64,000 bases of DNA from Cepaea nemoralis (taxonomy: Eukaryota > Mollusca > Gastropoda > Stylommatophora > Helicidae): positions 1 to 64,000 of the forward strand of contig JACEFZ010018155.1 of the NCBI GenBank assembly GCA_014155875.1, written 5' to 3'. The notes beneath the pieces were generated by a model. That model saw nothing but the letters and a program-made list of their open reading frames with translations. It had not been told where the DNA came from and searched no databases. Shown in pieces: positions 1 through 10,800 of the stretch. The position numbers and the translations under genes are program-made. How positions within the stretch are numbered: the first letter of the stretch is position 1; every line of letters starts with the position of its first letter.

Positions 1-226
1 GAGTAACAATGTGGTGTCTAAAAGCTTGAACCATGTTGCAATTCCTAAAAGCTGAGAGCCATTCAGTCTAAAAAAAGCTGAGAACTGTGGGGCTGACTAA
101 AGCTGAGAACCAGGTCCCCCCTAGAGCCTAGAGACCGTGTGCAACATCGAAAGCTGAGAACCCTTCAGTCTAAAACTGATAACCATGTGGCGTGACATAA
201 AGCTGAGAAGCATTCATTCTAAAGCT
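1..226. repeat. Degenerate tandem repeat at window edge
   Basis: The motif AAAGCTGAGAACC and close variants recur about every 30-35 bases, separated by CATTCAGTCTAAA-like stretches. The array is diverged and runs off the left edge of the window. No coding potential is seen. Confidence 0.6.
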
Positions 227-552
227 CGACTACTACCAATTGTGTTAACCTTTTTTATATCTAGTTATGGAAAAATTCACGAAGCATTGACCTCTTCAAT
301 ACATGACCAGTGATACGATACAATCATGTGGCTTCCATGAAACCTCCTGTCGAACTGGCATGAGTCAATACTGCCGTTTTCCATAGCTCCTTATTTCTGG
401 TTCCCGGTAACACCCCATTTCATCCAGTTTCCCCATGCGTGCTAATCGAATCTTCTCATGGGCCACATTCTCTATTTCTCCCCATTACCTGGCCACCCTT
501 TACAATTCATAACCACACTGGGGATCAATTTATAACGATGTATTGGTGTGGA

Positions 553-795
553 CGAGATGATTGGGGTATTTTTCGTGGGGACTGGTGTGTTGACATCTCT
601 GGCGGCTGTCATTATGCACATTTTATTATGTCGGGCTGTTTTTTGTCGAGACTGCCTGTCTTTTCCACTTTTCACATTGGGCGTGGGGAGACGGTTTTGT
701 GTTGATTATTGGCCACTCGCCACATAGGAACTGAGCAATAAGGACTACGCCGTTGAGGGTGAATTTAGAACTAACTGCGGCTAAATCTAATCTAT
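553..795 (+). repeat. Interspersed repeat family F, copy 1
   Basis: This stretch matches the reverse complement of 46640-46872 over most of its length. Shared blocks include GGACTGGTGTGTTGACAT, TGTCGAGACT and TCTTTTCCACTTTTCACATT. Two diverged copies in opposite orientation indicate a dispersed element. The other copy ends in a TTAG-type tandem tail, which suggests a SINE or LINE end. Small reading frames inside it are not credible genes. Confidence 0.65.
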
Positions 796-1384
796 GTATT
801 GTGTGGACTGTTAATTTGGGTACAGGCAAGAAGTGAGCCTTAGTCATAGCGGCTCGAGGAACAACACAATAATCCTAAGTGCTAATTTATTGTACTAATT
901 GTTCCTATACATATTACTGGAATGTCATAGAGCTCACAAAAAGCTATTTAAATACTCCTTATGCCTCTTCTAGGTGCCCTCCTTCGCTGAAAGTATGCAT
1001 CTAAGCTATCCTCGAAACTCTAAGTGTGACCATACTGTGATAGGTTCTGATAGGGCCAGCTGAGCTGAGTTAAGAACCGACATCCTGCCTCAGGAGTCAT
1101 TCCCATAGGTACGTTGCTGCCTGGTCCCTTGTTCTAGCCGCCAGCAAGTAGTCATACATTTAATCATCCCACGCCGCTATCTGATTCGTTCTCATCGTGG
1201 GTCTTCCCAATCTCAGTTCTCGAGTTTGGGTCTTTCAGACCCCTGCAATATCTCATTCTTTCAACATATGGGTTCTCGTCTGTTCCTCGCCTTCTCCACC
1301 CTGGTCCCACAGCGCAGCGACCAACCTTTCCCTGCTAGTTGTCCCAGAACGATCCACCAGAGGTGCATTCCCGGCTGAGCTTTA
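796..1384. other. Non-coding stretch, nothing recognised
   Basis: No repeat family, conserved coding block or RNA signature was recognised here. Short open frames have no coding character. Confidence 0.5.
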
Positions 1385-1930
1385 GCCTGTGTCCCGTTCC
1401 CCGCAGGCCGGGGCAATTTCCACATCTCTCAAAAGTCTTGCCTTCTTAAGCGCCGCAGCCATTCCAACGAACAGTCCTTTCTCCCACCTTACCAAGCATA
1501 TTCCTTTGAAATCCGTAATGTATGTGGTGTTGCAGTAGTCTCCTCTTCCACCGGAATGCCTGCTGTTAAATTGCACGCTCCACCCGTCCATTCTGCAGCT
1601 GGGGTCGTAGTCTCAATAGTGCCAACTTCTCTTTTTCAAGCTCAATGCCGATTAGCCTTTGTGCAATAAAGCACCAACCACTACATCTGTTTTCTCAACC
1701 ACTGCCTCGTTGTAGATAACGATGTCCCCTTTGATGGTGTTTGCTCTGTATCGCTGTTGCACTTCAAACTCGTGCGGGCCCGCTGCCCATTCTCTGCATC
1801 AACACCCAGTGTTACTATTAACATTGTACAGTCCGCAGGTCCTTTCTTGAACTTCAACCCACTCTCTTTTCACGATTGTGGTCGCTAGATCAAACCCTGA
1901 TGATAGAGATATTTCTGCCTGTGCCATCCG
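1385..1930 (-). pseudogene. Decayed coding stretch of unknown family
   Basis: One minus-strand frame reads for about 180 codons with only three stops (TGA, TAA, TGA). It can start at an ATG near 1927 and ends at a stop near 1385. The peptide looks protein-like, with blocks such as ATTIVKREWVEVQERTCGL, NTIKGDIVIYNEAVVEK and ITDFKGICLVRWEKG, several cysteines and little low complexity. I do not recognise the family. It could be a dead transposon gene, a pseudogene, or an exon relic of a neighbouring gene. The frame persistence is seen directly; everything else is inference. Confidence 0.35.
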
Positions 1931-2137
1931 CGCTGAGAAGATATCTGTCTCACTAAATCAACGATGACTCTACATATGTATGAAGTCTAACACTCGACTC
2001 CAATGAATGGTCCCAGCTTGCATCTGAAGCACACACGTAATGGTGAATTATCAAGTGTAACAAGGGAGTCGAGCATAAGAAGAAGTGACAGCTACATAAC
2101 TGAATGGGAGATAAAAAGTACCTCCTAGTCCACAAGC

Positions 2138-2345
2138 TTTTGCCAGTGATTGTCTTCTATAGCACTCACCAATGTTGCAGGTGTTTCCAACTCTAATACC
2201 ACCCCACTCTTCCTGCTTGTCACATCACTGAAATCCGAATCCTGGGTGGCCTAGCAAACTGCTCCTCACAACCGGCTGTGGTCTCACAGTTTGCCCACTG
2301 ACTGTCTTCTATAGCATTCAGCAATGATTCAGGTGTCATCCATCT
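2138..2345. repeat. Diverged direct duplication
   Basis: Two stretches of about 60 bases, near 2138-2205 and 2284-2345, share TGTCTTCTATAGCA, CAATG and CAGGTGT in the same order. They look like an old local duplication. No gene is seen in it or in the following 400 bases. Confidence 0.45.
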
Positions 2346-2805
2346 CTAGCACAATGTTCTCCAAAACCTTCTATGACTCATTCATTCATCGTAGCATGCC
2401 TTTTGCAGAACCTCGCTCCCATTCCCTTTTCGGAAACCTTTCTCAGTCATGAACAGTCAACGATGTCCTGAGATCGATACACCCATATGGAGGTTCAATC
2501 TGCCCCGCCCTGAAAACACCATCTTCATCTTTGGCCTTCATCTCTCCTGGGCGATACCGCTCCCATTATTGTTCTCTCCAACTTTCCTATGATGTTACCC
2601 AGTGACCAAAAATTTCATATTTACTTTGTTTTAATTGTCTTTACTAGCCAACCTTCGTTCATTTTCAGCTCATTGTTTGCCGTCGTATGTGATGCATTTG
2701 TTCTTTTCTGTAGTCAAGATATCTTATAACGGAAGTTTTTTAACATTGATATTCAAAGGTAATTTATGCACTGTAACAGCTTGTGTAGTAGTGGGCCCCA
2801 TATCC

Positions 2806-3207
2806 TCACAGGCTTATGTTCCAATCTTGTCTCATCTGTAACATGAACCAATATGTGATATGATTGTCTTTTACAATGTAATTTTGTGAATTTGCCTTAT
2901 GTAGAATTTGTTTGGTGGATCTTCCGCAACCTCTCCACAATTCTGGTCTAAGGGCAGACAAGAGCGATGCCTCTCCATTCCTCTCAGATTTTTTAATGAA
3001 GTTTGTGTGCTTATCTATTATTATATTGTCCGCGGTCCGTGAAGACGCGTAGCTATTGAAACTATCCACATCTTGTCTTCCTCCGATTCTCTTGCAGTAT
3101 TTCCCCCACAAATGACAAATTTCTCTATTCCATCGTCTTCTTTGAAAATTTCCCCATACATTCAGCTGGTAGTTCCTTACAGTTTTTTGTACGAGGGATA
3201 TTGACAC
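2806..3207 (-). CDS. Hypothetical 133-aa open reading frame
   Basis: An uninterrupted minus-strand frame of 133 codons, rich in Arg, Asn and Trp, with no signal peptide, membrane segment or recognised domain. It lies about 900 bases beyond the probable polyadenylation site of STT3B on the same strand. It could be a chance frame, a transposon relic or an exon of the next gene. No splice or promoter evidence supports it. Confidence 0.15.
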   Translation of the reverse strand: MSISLVQKTVRNYQLNVWGNFQRRRWNREICHLWGKYCKRIGGRQDVDSFNSYASSRTADNIIIDKHTNFIKKSERNGEASLLSALRPELWRGCGRSTKQILHKANSQNYIVKDNHITYWFMLQMRQDWNISL

Positions 3208-3504
3208 TAAAGCCGTGACACCCCATCATTTGTTATCTCTTTTCAAGAACATCTGAACACGCTCTCAACAGCTGCATCTCCACGTTCCTCAGGTGTCCCC
3301 ACAACTCACTGTCCAGTATTGACAAACTTACAGAGGGTAACAGAGACCCCCACACCAAGCTTTCAGTACACAGATTTTAGTTGGGTGTTAGCTGGCAATA
3401 TACTGGGGGTCATACGTGAGTACTGAACCAGTTATAACTAAGGTACCAATCGGGAAATAACTTTTGGTTAAATGACGGCTCTCCATCGTAAGATGCTTGA
3501 AGTA

Positions 3505-3730
3505 GCCAAACACCAGAGAAAATCACACGGCTGAATGGGATTTCAGATTGCTTTGCTCTTCAACTTCTGGTGTGATGTTGGCTGGTAGGTTAAACCCCTA
3601 TACACGGAAAGTTGGACTAAACTGTATTTTACCTTCTCGTCCTTGACGTGTGAGAGATGTATTCAAGTACCGTCAAAATGTTAGATTGGGTTTGCCATGG
3701 ATGGCCAGTGGACCCTGTATATAGGGGAAC
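3505..3730 (+). repeat. SINE family C, degraded copy
   Basis: It has the ordered landmarks of family C: CGGCTGAATGG (A-box region), TCTGGTGTG, GGTTAAACCCCTA (B-box region), TTGGACTAAA, TCTCGTCCTTGAC, CAAGTACC and GGTTTGCC. Family C occurs at least nine times in this window. Confidence 0.65.
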
Positions 3731-4112
3731 GCGAATCCACCCAAAGATCATACATGCTACTAAAAGTATTAGACTGATCCTAGGGGTTCAAGCGGTATTC
3801 AGCACAAACAACATCAAGAGCTATACACAGCACTGTTTGGTATGTGTTGATACTCAAGACCCATACCCCCTTGATTGGTTTAAGTTCCCGCACTTTAGTG
3901 TATAGACGGGTGAGATGGGAAGACAAACATGAGGCGTATAAAACACCACGGTCCCTAATGTGCCCTTTTTCGCTCCCAAAATCAACAAATGCATCACAGT
4001 AAACATACGCCAGGAGCTGTGAACAATCCTGCTTTTTGAAACACGCTCTTGACAAAATAATTTCACATACACAAAGAAACAGATGCATGAAACATAACTG
4101 CAATCATGGAAC
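3731..4112. other. Flank downstream of STT3B, nothing recognised
   Basis: No conserved coding block is seen. Overlapping minus-strand frames of 72 and 107 codons lie just past the candidate polyadenylation signal and lack coding character. Confidence 0.4.
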
Positions 4113-4118
4113 TTTATT
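4113..4118 (-). terminator. STT3B: Candidate polyadenylation signal AATAAA
   Basis: The plus strand reads TTTATT, so the minus strand has AATAAA about 430 bases past the candidate stop at 4550-4552. That is a normal 3' UTR length. Transcript ends would be needed to confirm it. Confidence 0.45.
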
Positions 4119-4549
4119 CATAAGCAAAATCTGAATAATTTTTCTCCTCTACCTCTTGATTTCCATAACATACAAACACCTGCAATTCCTCTTTTTGCCA
4201 TTCCCATTTCAGATTTCCACAGTCCATTATGCACATGAGCAACAACAGTAAGCAACATTGTTTGACTACAAATATTAAAATGCCCATAGACCAACCAATC
4301 AAATCTTCACACATTTCACGAAACACAAAATTTATGACAGGCACCCAAGAGTCAAAATTTTATCACACAATTTTCAACTGCACACGGGCAAAGACCCCCA
4401 TCTGTGTTATGATGCGGGGCCAACAATATCTGATAAGTCATCCTACCAGTTACAGCAAATATTATTTGAACCAGCGGAATGAAATCACAATAATCTGCAG
4501 CTTCTGTGTCAATGAAATCAAAGTTAGGACACGTTTTACAGACAGACTG

Positions 4550-4728
4550 TCAATCACATGATTTTGTAACAAGCGGACCACTTGCTCTCCTGTACCATCC
4601 CCCAGTCACCACAAGCTGTAACTTTGGCTTGGCCGTTGTCTTCCGTGGTTTGGTTTGGGATTTCTTGCCCTTCAGCTGTGAACTACCTTTAGGCTTGTTT
4701 TTAATAGCCCCGTGTGTTTCGTGGCAGC
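4550..4728 (-). CDS. STT3B: Candidate STT3B terminal coding exon (Lys-rich tail)
   Basis: A minus-strand frame follows a good acceptor (TTTCCTTCCCTAG) and contains LKGKKSQTKPRKTTAKPK before a TGA at 4550-4552. A basic tail is typical of STT3B C-termini, and exon P already ends in KKSRRKPKK. Phase is the difficulty: exon P ends in phase 0, while the Lys-rich frame needs a phase-1 start at this acceptor. A missed small exon, the later acceptor CACAG before CTGAAG, or no use of this exon are all possible. Confidence 0.35.
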
Positions 4729-6288
4729 CTAGGGAAGGAAACCAGTGAGAGGGAGGTGGAGGATGTACATATACGACCTGATAAACCTTGCTATCAAACT
4801 ATCAACTGTCTCAGCACCCTGCGTGTATGGTCAGGGGGCTAGCGCTTTATCTGAGGTGTATGATCGGGCCTAGCGTCTTTATCTGAGGAATTATCTGCCT
4901 GGCTCTGAGCAGTCCACCAATGCAGTTAGGTCTTCTTTTTGCCCCTGACGACAAAAATCCATCATCTTACCGAGGATTATAATCCTGCACTCCCTATAGG
5001 AGCCCGATTGTTCTAGACACACCGGGCCAGACTAAGTCCTTTGTATAAACATCACGTGATTAAAATATCTAATAGTATTTACAGAATAGATGGATGAACA
5101 CTCCCTGGACAGTCAAACTGAGTAATGAGTAATCTAAATGTTTTGACAGGATTAAATGAACACAAGATAATTTTAATCACAAACATAAGAAGAAAGACAA
5201 GTCACAGTTTTTGACCATGCCATGAAAACAAAATCTAGAACATGTGACCACTGGAAAGATTTGTACAAGAGAGATAGAGGAAGGCAGTGAAAGAAAGATT
5301 TCTTGACACCTACTGCCTGATCCCATAGAAAGTGCAAGCTGTTGGAGATGTAACCGAGTCACTTGTTTAAGAATATTCCCATTTTTACGGCGTTATTCAC
5401 TGTGGTATTTTTCTTTCTTTTGTGACTAACCTAACCTGTGTCCTTTTTAAATTTCATTCTAGCCCCAGCTTCTCCCTGTGTGCAACAACCGCATCTCTAA
5501 AATGTTGCGATTCTGTTTCATTGTCTGCATCAATACTCTATCTCCGCACAGTGCGTGATGCCCCCAATGTTATGATGCTATGTTCCCCTCCCAACATTGA
5601 TTCTCATGCATATACTTTTAAAATTTTCTAAAATAGTTTAACTGTATAGGGAAAAAAGAATATGGATAACATAAACACATCCTTAATGGGCTGATACTGA
5701 TCTACTCATTGTCAGATCTTTTATGGCGAGCTTGTTGTTTCCCAACAGATGTTATTACAAGTCTGAGGTCTTTCCCATCAATATGTAGATCTGCAAAGCA
5801 TCTTCATCATGTTTGACATGTTTAATTTGATCAAGTCTCACACAACGAGTTATTGCATAAGGATAACCTGGCTAGATTCAGCAAACGGCTGTCCTCCATT
5901 TTTTCTGAACACTGCTTTCACATACAAACCACCAATGACAGAATGTAAAGCATTCTGCATGAATCCACAGCTCACAGTGTCGCTCCACACACTGAACTCA
6001 GTAGCTGGTGATGGAACAATATACTAACCAGTCCCAACTGATGAAAATGCCTAAACTGGTAACCAGAAGCAAACACACATAACCGAGGCCTTAAACAGCT
6101 CACCAAGCCTATCCAAATTTTGGACAGGGAGTATAGACATTGATGAATGTCAAGCAGTAATACAGGTTTACTTTACAAAAGCACCACATCACCTTTACCA
6201 ATAGTGGAAACCTTCACATACTCTAGCCTTGTTTCACAGATACACTTCAGATTATGCTTAGCCACAAGAAAGACATGAAAGACTATAC
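4729..6288 (-). other. Last STT3B intron, or 3' UTR if exon P is terminal
   Basis: No conserved coding block was recognised. A short local duplication around CTTTATCTGAGG lies near 4840-4890. If the donor after exon P is not used, translation stops at the in-frame TAG at 6283-6285. Confidence 0.4.
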
Positions 6289-6392
6289 CTTCTTTGGCTT
6301 CCGTCTCGATTTCTTGACAGGCCTGTGTGGGGTTTTCACTTCTGACCTGTTCTCCAGATCCAAAACTCTGTATATTCTCACGAGCCAATGTT
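6289..6392 (-). CDS. STT3B: STT3B exon P (C-terminal conserved end)
   Basis: It encodes EHWLVRIYRVLDLENR followed by a basic stretch ending RRKPKK. EHWLVRIY closes the conserved luminal domain in all STT3 proteins. The acceptor is TTTGCAG and the donor GTATAG. The length of 104 nt continues phase 1 from exon O and ends in phase 0. Reading through the donor gives Val and then a stop, so an unspliced form would end one residue after the Lys-rich stretch. Confidence 0.9.
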
Positions 6393-6424
6393 CTGCAAAT
6401 GAGAAAAATCATCTTTGACAACTA

Positions 6425-6715
6425 CTAAAAATTGTGGGCAGGAGATGTGTAGAGTTGAGTAGATAAATGTGGGCAGGTGTGTAGAGTTGAGGAGATAGTG
6501 ATTATGAACATGAAAGGTATAGAGTAAACGTGAACATGCATGGGAGGACATACTGAAGGGGCTGAGTAGAAAGTGAATGGGAGATCATGCCGAGTAGAAA
6601 GTAACACAACAGTTACAGCCTGATGAACATATAAATGGATGAGATAAATGACGCTATATATACTCAGCATGAACATATAAACGGATGAGCTAAGTGATGC
6701 TATCAATACTCTGTC
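6425..6715. repeat. Short local duplications in the O-P intron
   Basis: Two doublets are visible: GTGGGCAGG..TGTGTAGAGTTGAG at about 6433-6497, and TGAACATATAAA(T/C)GGATGAG at about 6624-6690. They make a long non-coding minus-strand open frame. They lie right beside the donor of exon O. Confidence 0.5.
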
Positions 6716-6722
6716 CACATAC

Positions 6723-6822
6723 CTGTGGTGTAGGCTTCCTCTAAGTGTGTCAGTTCGAAGTTCTTATTGCCGATCTCCACGCCTCGGGTACGATCAAACC
6801 CAGGAGGGCTCCTGAAGTCCAG
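6723..6822 (-). CDS. STT3B: STT3B exon O
   Basis: It encodes [19 protein letters not shown] and the segment ending LEEAYTT, the standard STT3 block before EHWLVRIY. The acceptor TTGCTACAG has a T-rich tract and the donor is GTATGT. The length is 100 nt, phase 0 to phase 1. A 20-bp minisatellite begins 18 nt upstream of the acceptor. Confidence 0.95.
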
Positions 6823-6840
6823 CTGTAGCAACAAAAAAAG

Positions 6841-7146
6841 ACACAGAGTAATTATAAACGACACAGAGTAATTATAAACGACACAGAGTAATTATAAACG
6901 ACACAGAGTAATTATAAACGACACAGAGTAATTATACAACGACACAGAGTAATTATAAACGACACAGAGTAATTATAAACGACACAGAGTAATTATAAAC
7001 GACACAGAGTAATTATAAACGACACAGAGTAATTATAAACGACACAGAGTAATTATAAACGACACAGAGTAATTATAAACGACACAGAGTAATTATAAAC
7101 GACACAGAGTAATTATAAACGACACAGAGTAATTATAAACGACACA
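6841..7146 (-). repeat. 20-bp minisatellite at the exon O acceptor
   Basis: About 15 nearly identical copies of a 20-bp unit (plus strand ACACAGAGTAATTATAAACG). One copy near 6936 is a base longer. On the transcribed strand the unit contains TTTATAATTAC, so it falls in the branch-point window and repeats that window upstream of the exon. Confidence 0.95.
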
Positions 7147-7289
7147 GCACTCCGAGGGCTAGGAATCTCTAGTACTCTGGCATTAACCCTTTCTGTGGCA
7201 AAACTCTGCATGATCCCAATAACGAATTACGTTCAGAGCGTCTGAACATTTTCACAACCGAATCCATTAGCCAGAATTAATTATTGTTG

Positions 7290-7655
7290 GTAATTGGAAA
7301 ACTTTGAATATAAATGTTATAGATGGGTTCTAAGAATATCTTGGATACAGAAAAGAACAAATGCATCTACACGAGAAGATCTGAATACTGAAGAAGGTTG
7401 GCTACTAAAGACGATAAAACAAAGAAAATTAAAATATTTTGGCCACTTAAAACGTCACAAAAGTTTGGAGAGAACAATAATGGAGGGGTATATGCCCAGG
7501 AAGAGAGGAAGAGGAAGGCCAAAGAGAAGATGGGTGCAGGATGTGATAGATGATCTCCAGATGGGTGTATCGGACGCAGGACATCTTACTTGTGATCAAG
7601 AAGTTTTCTGGAAGGTTGTTATGGGAGCGAGGTTCTGAATGAATGAATGAATTGG
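7290..7655 (+). pseudogene. LINE 3' end fragment (type L2)
   Basis: The 114-codon frame carries TIKQRKLKYFGHLKRHKSL and RKRGRGRPKRRWVQDV, the well-known C-terminal tail of non-LTR reverse transcriptases. The copy ends in a short GAAT repeat (7637-7651), the microsatellite-type tail used by RTE-like elements. It is 5' truncated, with no reverse transcriptase core. Related pieces lie at 35045-35405 and 42040-42400. Confidence 0.8.
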
Positions 7656-7669
7656 AAGAAAGTGAGTCT

Positions 7670-8215
7670 GAAATCTGATGCAGCATGGCTGAGGTCATCT
7701 GAGCTCTAAAAGGGGATAACATCTATATTGAGGTGGGTGTAGGGATGTTCCTGTGGGCCTGATTCCGATGTAGTCACCAAGGGGTTGTGTTGCAGAGATC
7801 TGCTCTCCATCTTAAAGCTCAAAGAACCAGCGGGCTGTACAAGACTGGCACTGGAACCTCACATCAGGGAGAGACATATGTATCTAGGTCAGGATTCAGC
7901 ACAGCACCTACAGACTGTCTAGGAATAGGCTCCTTCAGGGCTTCAATACTTCATTGCCAACAGACTCCAACCCAACACACACAGGCCACTGGCTGGCACC
8001 TAGTCGTCTTGACAGACGATAGTTTGTACAATGGAGTTATACCTCTCCATAACACAAAGCTTGGGCCTGAATTTATAGACCATGTGCTCCACAGAGGCCA
8101 TTAGTACTGTATAAAGAGTATTCAAAATGATTACTAATCCACCAACCCTTAAAACTACTCCATACACTGGAAACAAATTTAATTAAAAACTAAATTTTCA
8201 AGACCAGCAATATAT
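7670..8215. other. Intron sequence, nothing recognised
   Basis: This is part of the N-O intron of STT3B. No conserved frame or known repeat was recognised. Confidence 0.4.
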
Positions 8216-8218
8216 ACA

Positions 8219-8358
8219 CAGCATTGATACATATGTGTCAGATCTAGACTGATAATTTCTGAAGGCACAGGAACTGCACAAAGACACAGCATTGATACAT
8301 ATATGTCAGATCTAGACTGATAATTTCTGAAGGTACAGGAACTGCACAAAGACACAGC
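8219..8358. repeat. Two-copy 69-bp tandem duplication
   Basis: Two near-identical units each contain AGCATTGATACATAT, TCAGATCTAGACTGATAATT and AGGAACTGCACAAAGACAC. They differ at three or four bases, indicating a recent local duplication about 200 bases from exon N. Confidence 0.9.
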
Positions 8359-8565
8359 ATTCATAACATTTAGATCTCAGATTAAATAAATGCTTTCTGC
8401 CAGATGTTTCTACATACATGATAGTTGAAGATTTATTGTCGGTGTCCTTATAAAAACATCTGCTATAAAATGACCATGTCTTCGTAGAAAGCCTACGTGG
8501 CATGTCAGCTGAAACAACCAAGTCCAACATAAGTCCACTAACAGACTCAAGGGTGCGTGACTTAC

Positions 8566-8679
8566 CTGCATCTGACCAAATCTGTAGTAGGACAGCTTGT
8601 ACATCAAACAGTTGAGTAATGTCTTGGAACCTGCTGCATCCACACGGAACTCTCCTTGAGGAGTGAAGTAATCCACTTC
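8566..8679 (-). CDS. STT3B: STT3B exon N
   Basis: It encodes [17 protein letters not shown] and the segment ending [10 protein letters not shown], the conserved [11 protein letters not shown] region of the luminal domain. The acceptor TACTTTCAG and donor GTAAGT are both strong. The length is 114 nt, exactly 38 codons, phase 0 at both ends. Confidence 0.96.
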
Positions 8680-8729
8680 CTGAAAGTAAACAAACCAAAA
8701 ATATCAAGCTGTCTCGTTGTATTGACTAC

Positions 8730-9245
8730 ACACTGGCGCTCAGGCAAGCTGACATAGCGCATTACATGACATACAGGAAAATGCTGACTGGAAGACATTC
8801 AGCGCGCACATGTAGTGATTGTAACGGACTCACAAAGTGTGACGAGAAAGGTGAAGATTGACATGCTTCAGACAGTAGCAGGCTTCCATTCAACAGCCAA
8901 ACATAGAGAGCATCTGTTGGAATTCCCCCCAGGACACGCTGGTGTGGTGGGAAACAAGCAGGCGGACAGATTGGCTGGGTCTGTACCTCTCGGTGGGGTA
9001 TTGGTGCATGATCAGGCAGATGTGGTTGGGGCCCTCTAGAATCGTGTGTATAGTGCAGGAGAATGTGGAGGGAATGGTGCTGCGGGGAGTGACCACAGGG
9101 TCTGGTCGACACTCAAAATTCTGAGGAAAAGCCAGGCGGACACATAATCAGGCAGCTACCAATACATTAGTTTAGGGACTCTCTGCTGGTTGTTGCAGAT
9201 GAGGACGGAGCACGTATGGGAATCTCCCGAGTGCTGTGATGTTGG
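8730..9245 (+). pseudogene. LINE RNase H and C-terminal relic
   Basis: The translation shows VIVTDSQSVTRK, then PPGHAGVVGNKQADRLAGS, the RNase H signature with a catalytic Asp of I/Jockey/R1-type LINEs. After a stop it continues with a segment resembling the usual tail (ECGGNGAA, MRTEHVWECPEC). Stops and frameshifts show the copy is dead. It belongs to a different LINE clade from the other fragments in the window. Confidence 0.7.
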
Positions 9246-9352
9246 TTCTTGATTCAACTCAACTCACAACTCAAGAAGATGTGACAATGATATAAAGAAA
9301 AGAATTGCCGTATCAAGTCTTTTCTACAAGAATAAGTAACAACATGAAAAAC

Positions 9353-9360
9353 TGTGTGTG

Positions 9361-9392
<32 letters not shown>

Positions 9393-9403
9393 GGGGGGGG
9401 GGC
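9353..9403. repeat. (GT)n and poly-G microsatellite
   Basis: About 20 GT dinucleotides with one GC interruption, followed by a run of about 11 G. Confidence 0.97.
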
Positions 9404-9859
9404 CTGTTCTTCTGTATAGTTTTTAGTTTAGTTTACTCGATGGATCAACATCACAGCACACGCGTGTAACCCATAAGTGCTCCGCTCTACTCCTAACTCA
9501 AACCTGAGTCCGGAGAATCTCAGCTCAGTGCACGAACTCTGTAGTACCGGCGAGGATCCTGACTTATGTCCCACTATTATATACTTCTTGTCTTTTCATT
9601 ATTATGTAGGTATTCCTGTAATTTTTTAAAATCCTATTTATATTAAAAAATATCCTGTAATGGCGTGGGTTCTAAAACTTTTGATGAGAATCATATTTAT
9701 ATAGTTTCACATAATTTCAAATCGTATAATAGTTAAGTAAAGCGCATATTATGCCATTATAAGTGAATTAAAATGGCTTGTTCCATATCAGCAACTATTA
9801 TACATTCACATTTGTTATGTAAATCAAGTTTATAACTTTCACACTCTGTGTTCCAATGA

Positions 9860-10215
9860 AAGAAAGGAAAGCATCTTTGTCACCATCCTCTAGTTGCTGT
9901 ATGCTGGTGGCTTCCTTGACTGTGCCTGTTTCATAACTTCTGTATAGATGTGAATGCTGGACAGTCAGTTATGACATTGTGGGAAAGCTACAGGCAGTGG
10001 GTATGTGGTTTTGAGAACATTGAGAATATTGTAGCAAGAACAGAAAGACTGCTGGGTTACTGACAGCTGCAGTCGTCAATAGGTCACTCACCAAAACCCT
10101 AAGGAAACAAGACATGGAATGTAAGGGCCGCATTCACAGAAGGGGTGGACTAGAAGCAGCTGTGTGTGGGAAAATATCAGGCAAGAGAGGCAGAGAGCGA
10201 CAGAAAGATGTACAA
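9860..10215 (+). pseudogene. LINE C-terminal fragment (type L1)
   Basis: The translation gives CECWTVSYDIVGKLQAV followed by segments matching the CW-x-L-x-A / MWFYRRML / LITNT block of the element at 13320-13946, ending GKISGKRGRERQKD. Frameshifts are present. It lies in the M-N intron, antisense to STT3B. Confidence 0.65.
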
Positions 10216-10303
10216 TAAAAGCTTTATGAGCCTAACAACAAATAACATTATAAGCAGCATCAATGTTATCAAAATAGATGACACAGAGGATTGCCAATGT
10301 CCG

Positions 10304-10410
10304 CTCCAGTCCGAGCACACGAGGAAAGGGAGTGAGCAGACACCCGCTCCAGGCTGAGCACACCAGGGAGGGAAGTGGGCAGACACCCGCTCCACTCACT
10401 CCCACCAAGG
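10304..10410. repeat. 48-bp tandem duplication
   Basis: The motif CAGACACCCGCTCCA and the preceding GAGCACAC-AGGGAG segment recur about every 48 bases, two to three times, the last copy truncated. Confidence 0.7.
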
Positions 10411-10564
10411 TGCACCGACAGCCAGGTATGCATGTCCCCAAACTGCCTAGACAGAAGCCAGTTGACACATGTGTCATTTCTCATATGCATGCAACCACAA
10501 GCCAACAATAACAAGTTAGCTAGCCTTGTGGTTATTAAGTAAAGGTTATTCCATGCCAGATGTT

Positions 10565-10800
10565 GCCAATAGGGATGTGGGGGTGGGGAGGGGGGAGAGA
10601 AGAAGGAGAAGAGAAGAGGTAGGAAGATGGAGAGAAGAGAGAAAGAGATAGGAAGATGGAGTAAGAGCAGGAGGGAGACAGATAAATAGAAGAGAATACA
10701 GACAAGAGAATACAGACAGGGGAGACAGACAGGGAAGATAGAGAGAACCACAAGCCCACAGATCAAATCTATTCTTTCTCTTCCTCCTCCCACCCCCCCA
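10565..10800. repeat. Purine-rich low-complexity tract
   Basis: Almost uninterrupted G/A composition made of GAGAAGAG, AGGAAGATGGAG and GACAGACAG repeats. Long pyrimidine-strand frames here are artefacts of composition. Confidence 0.85.

Noticed and set aside
4229..4561. 110-codon plus-strand frame
   Set aside because: It lies antisense over the probable STT3B 3' UTR, with no domain or splice signal.
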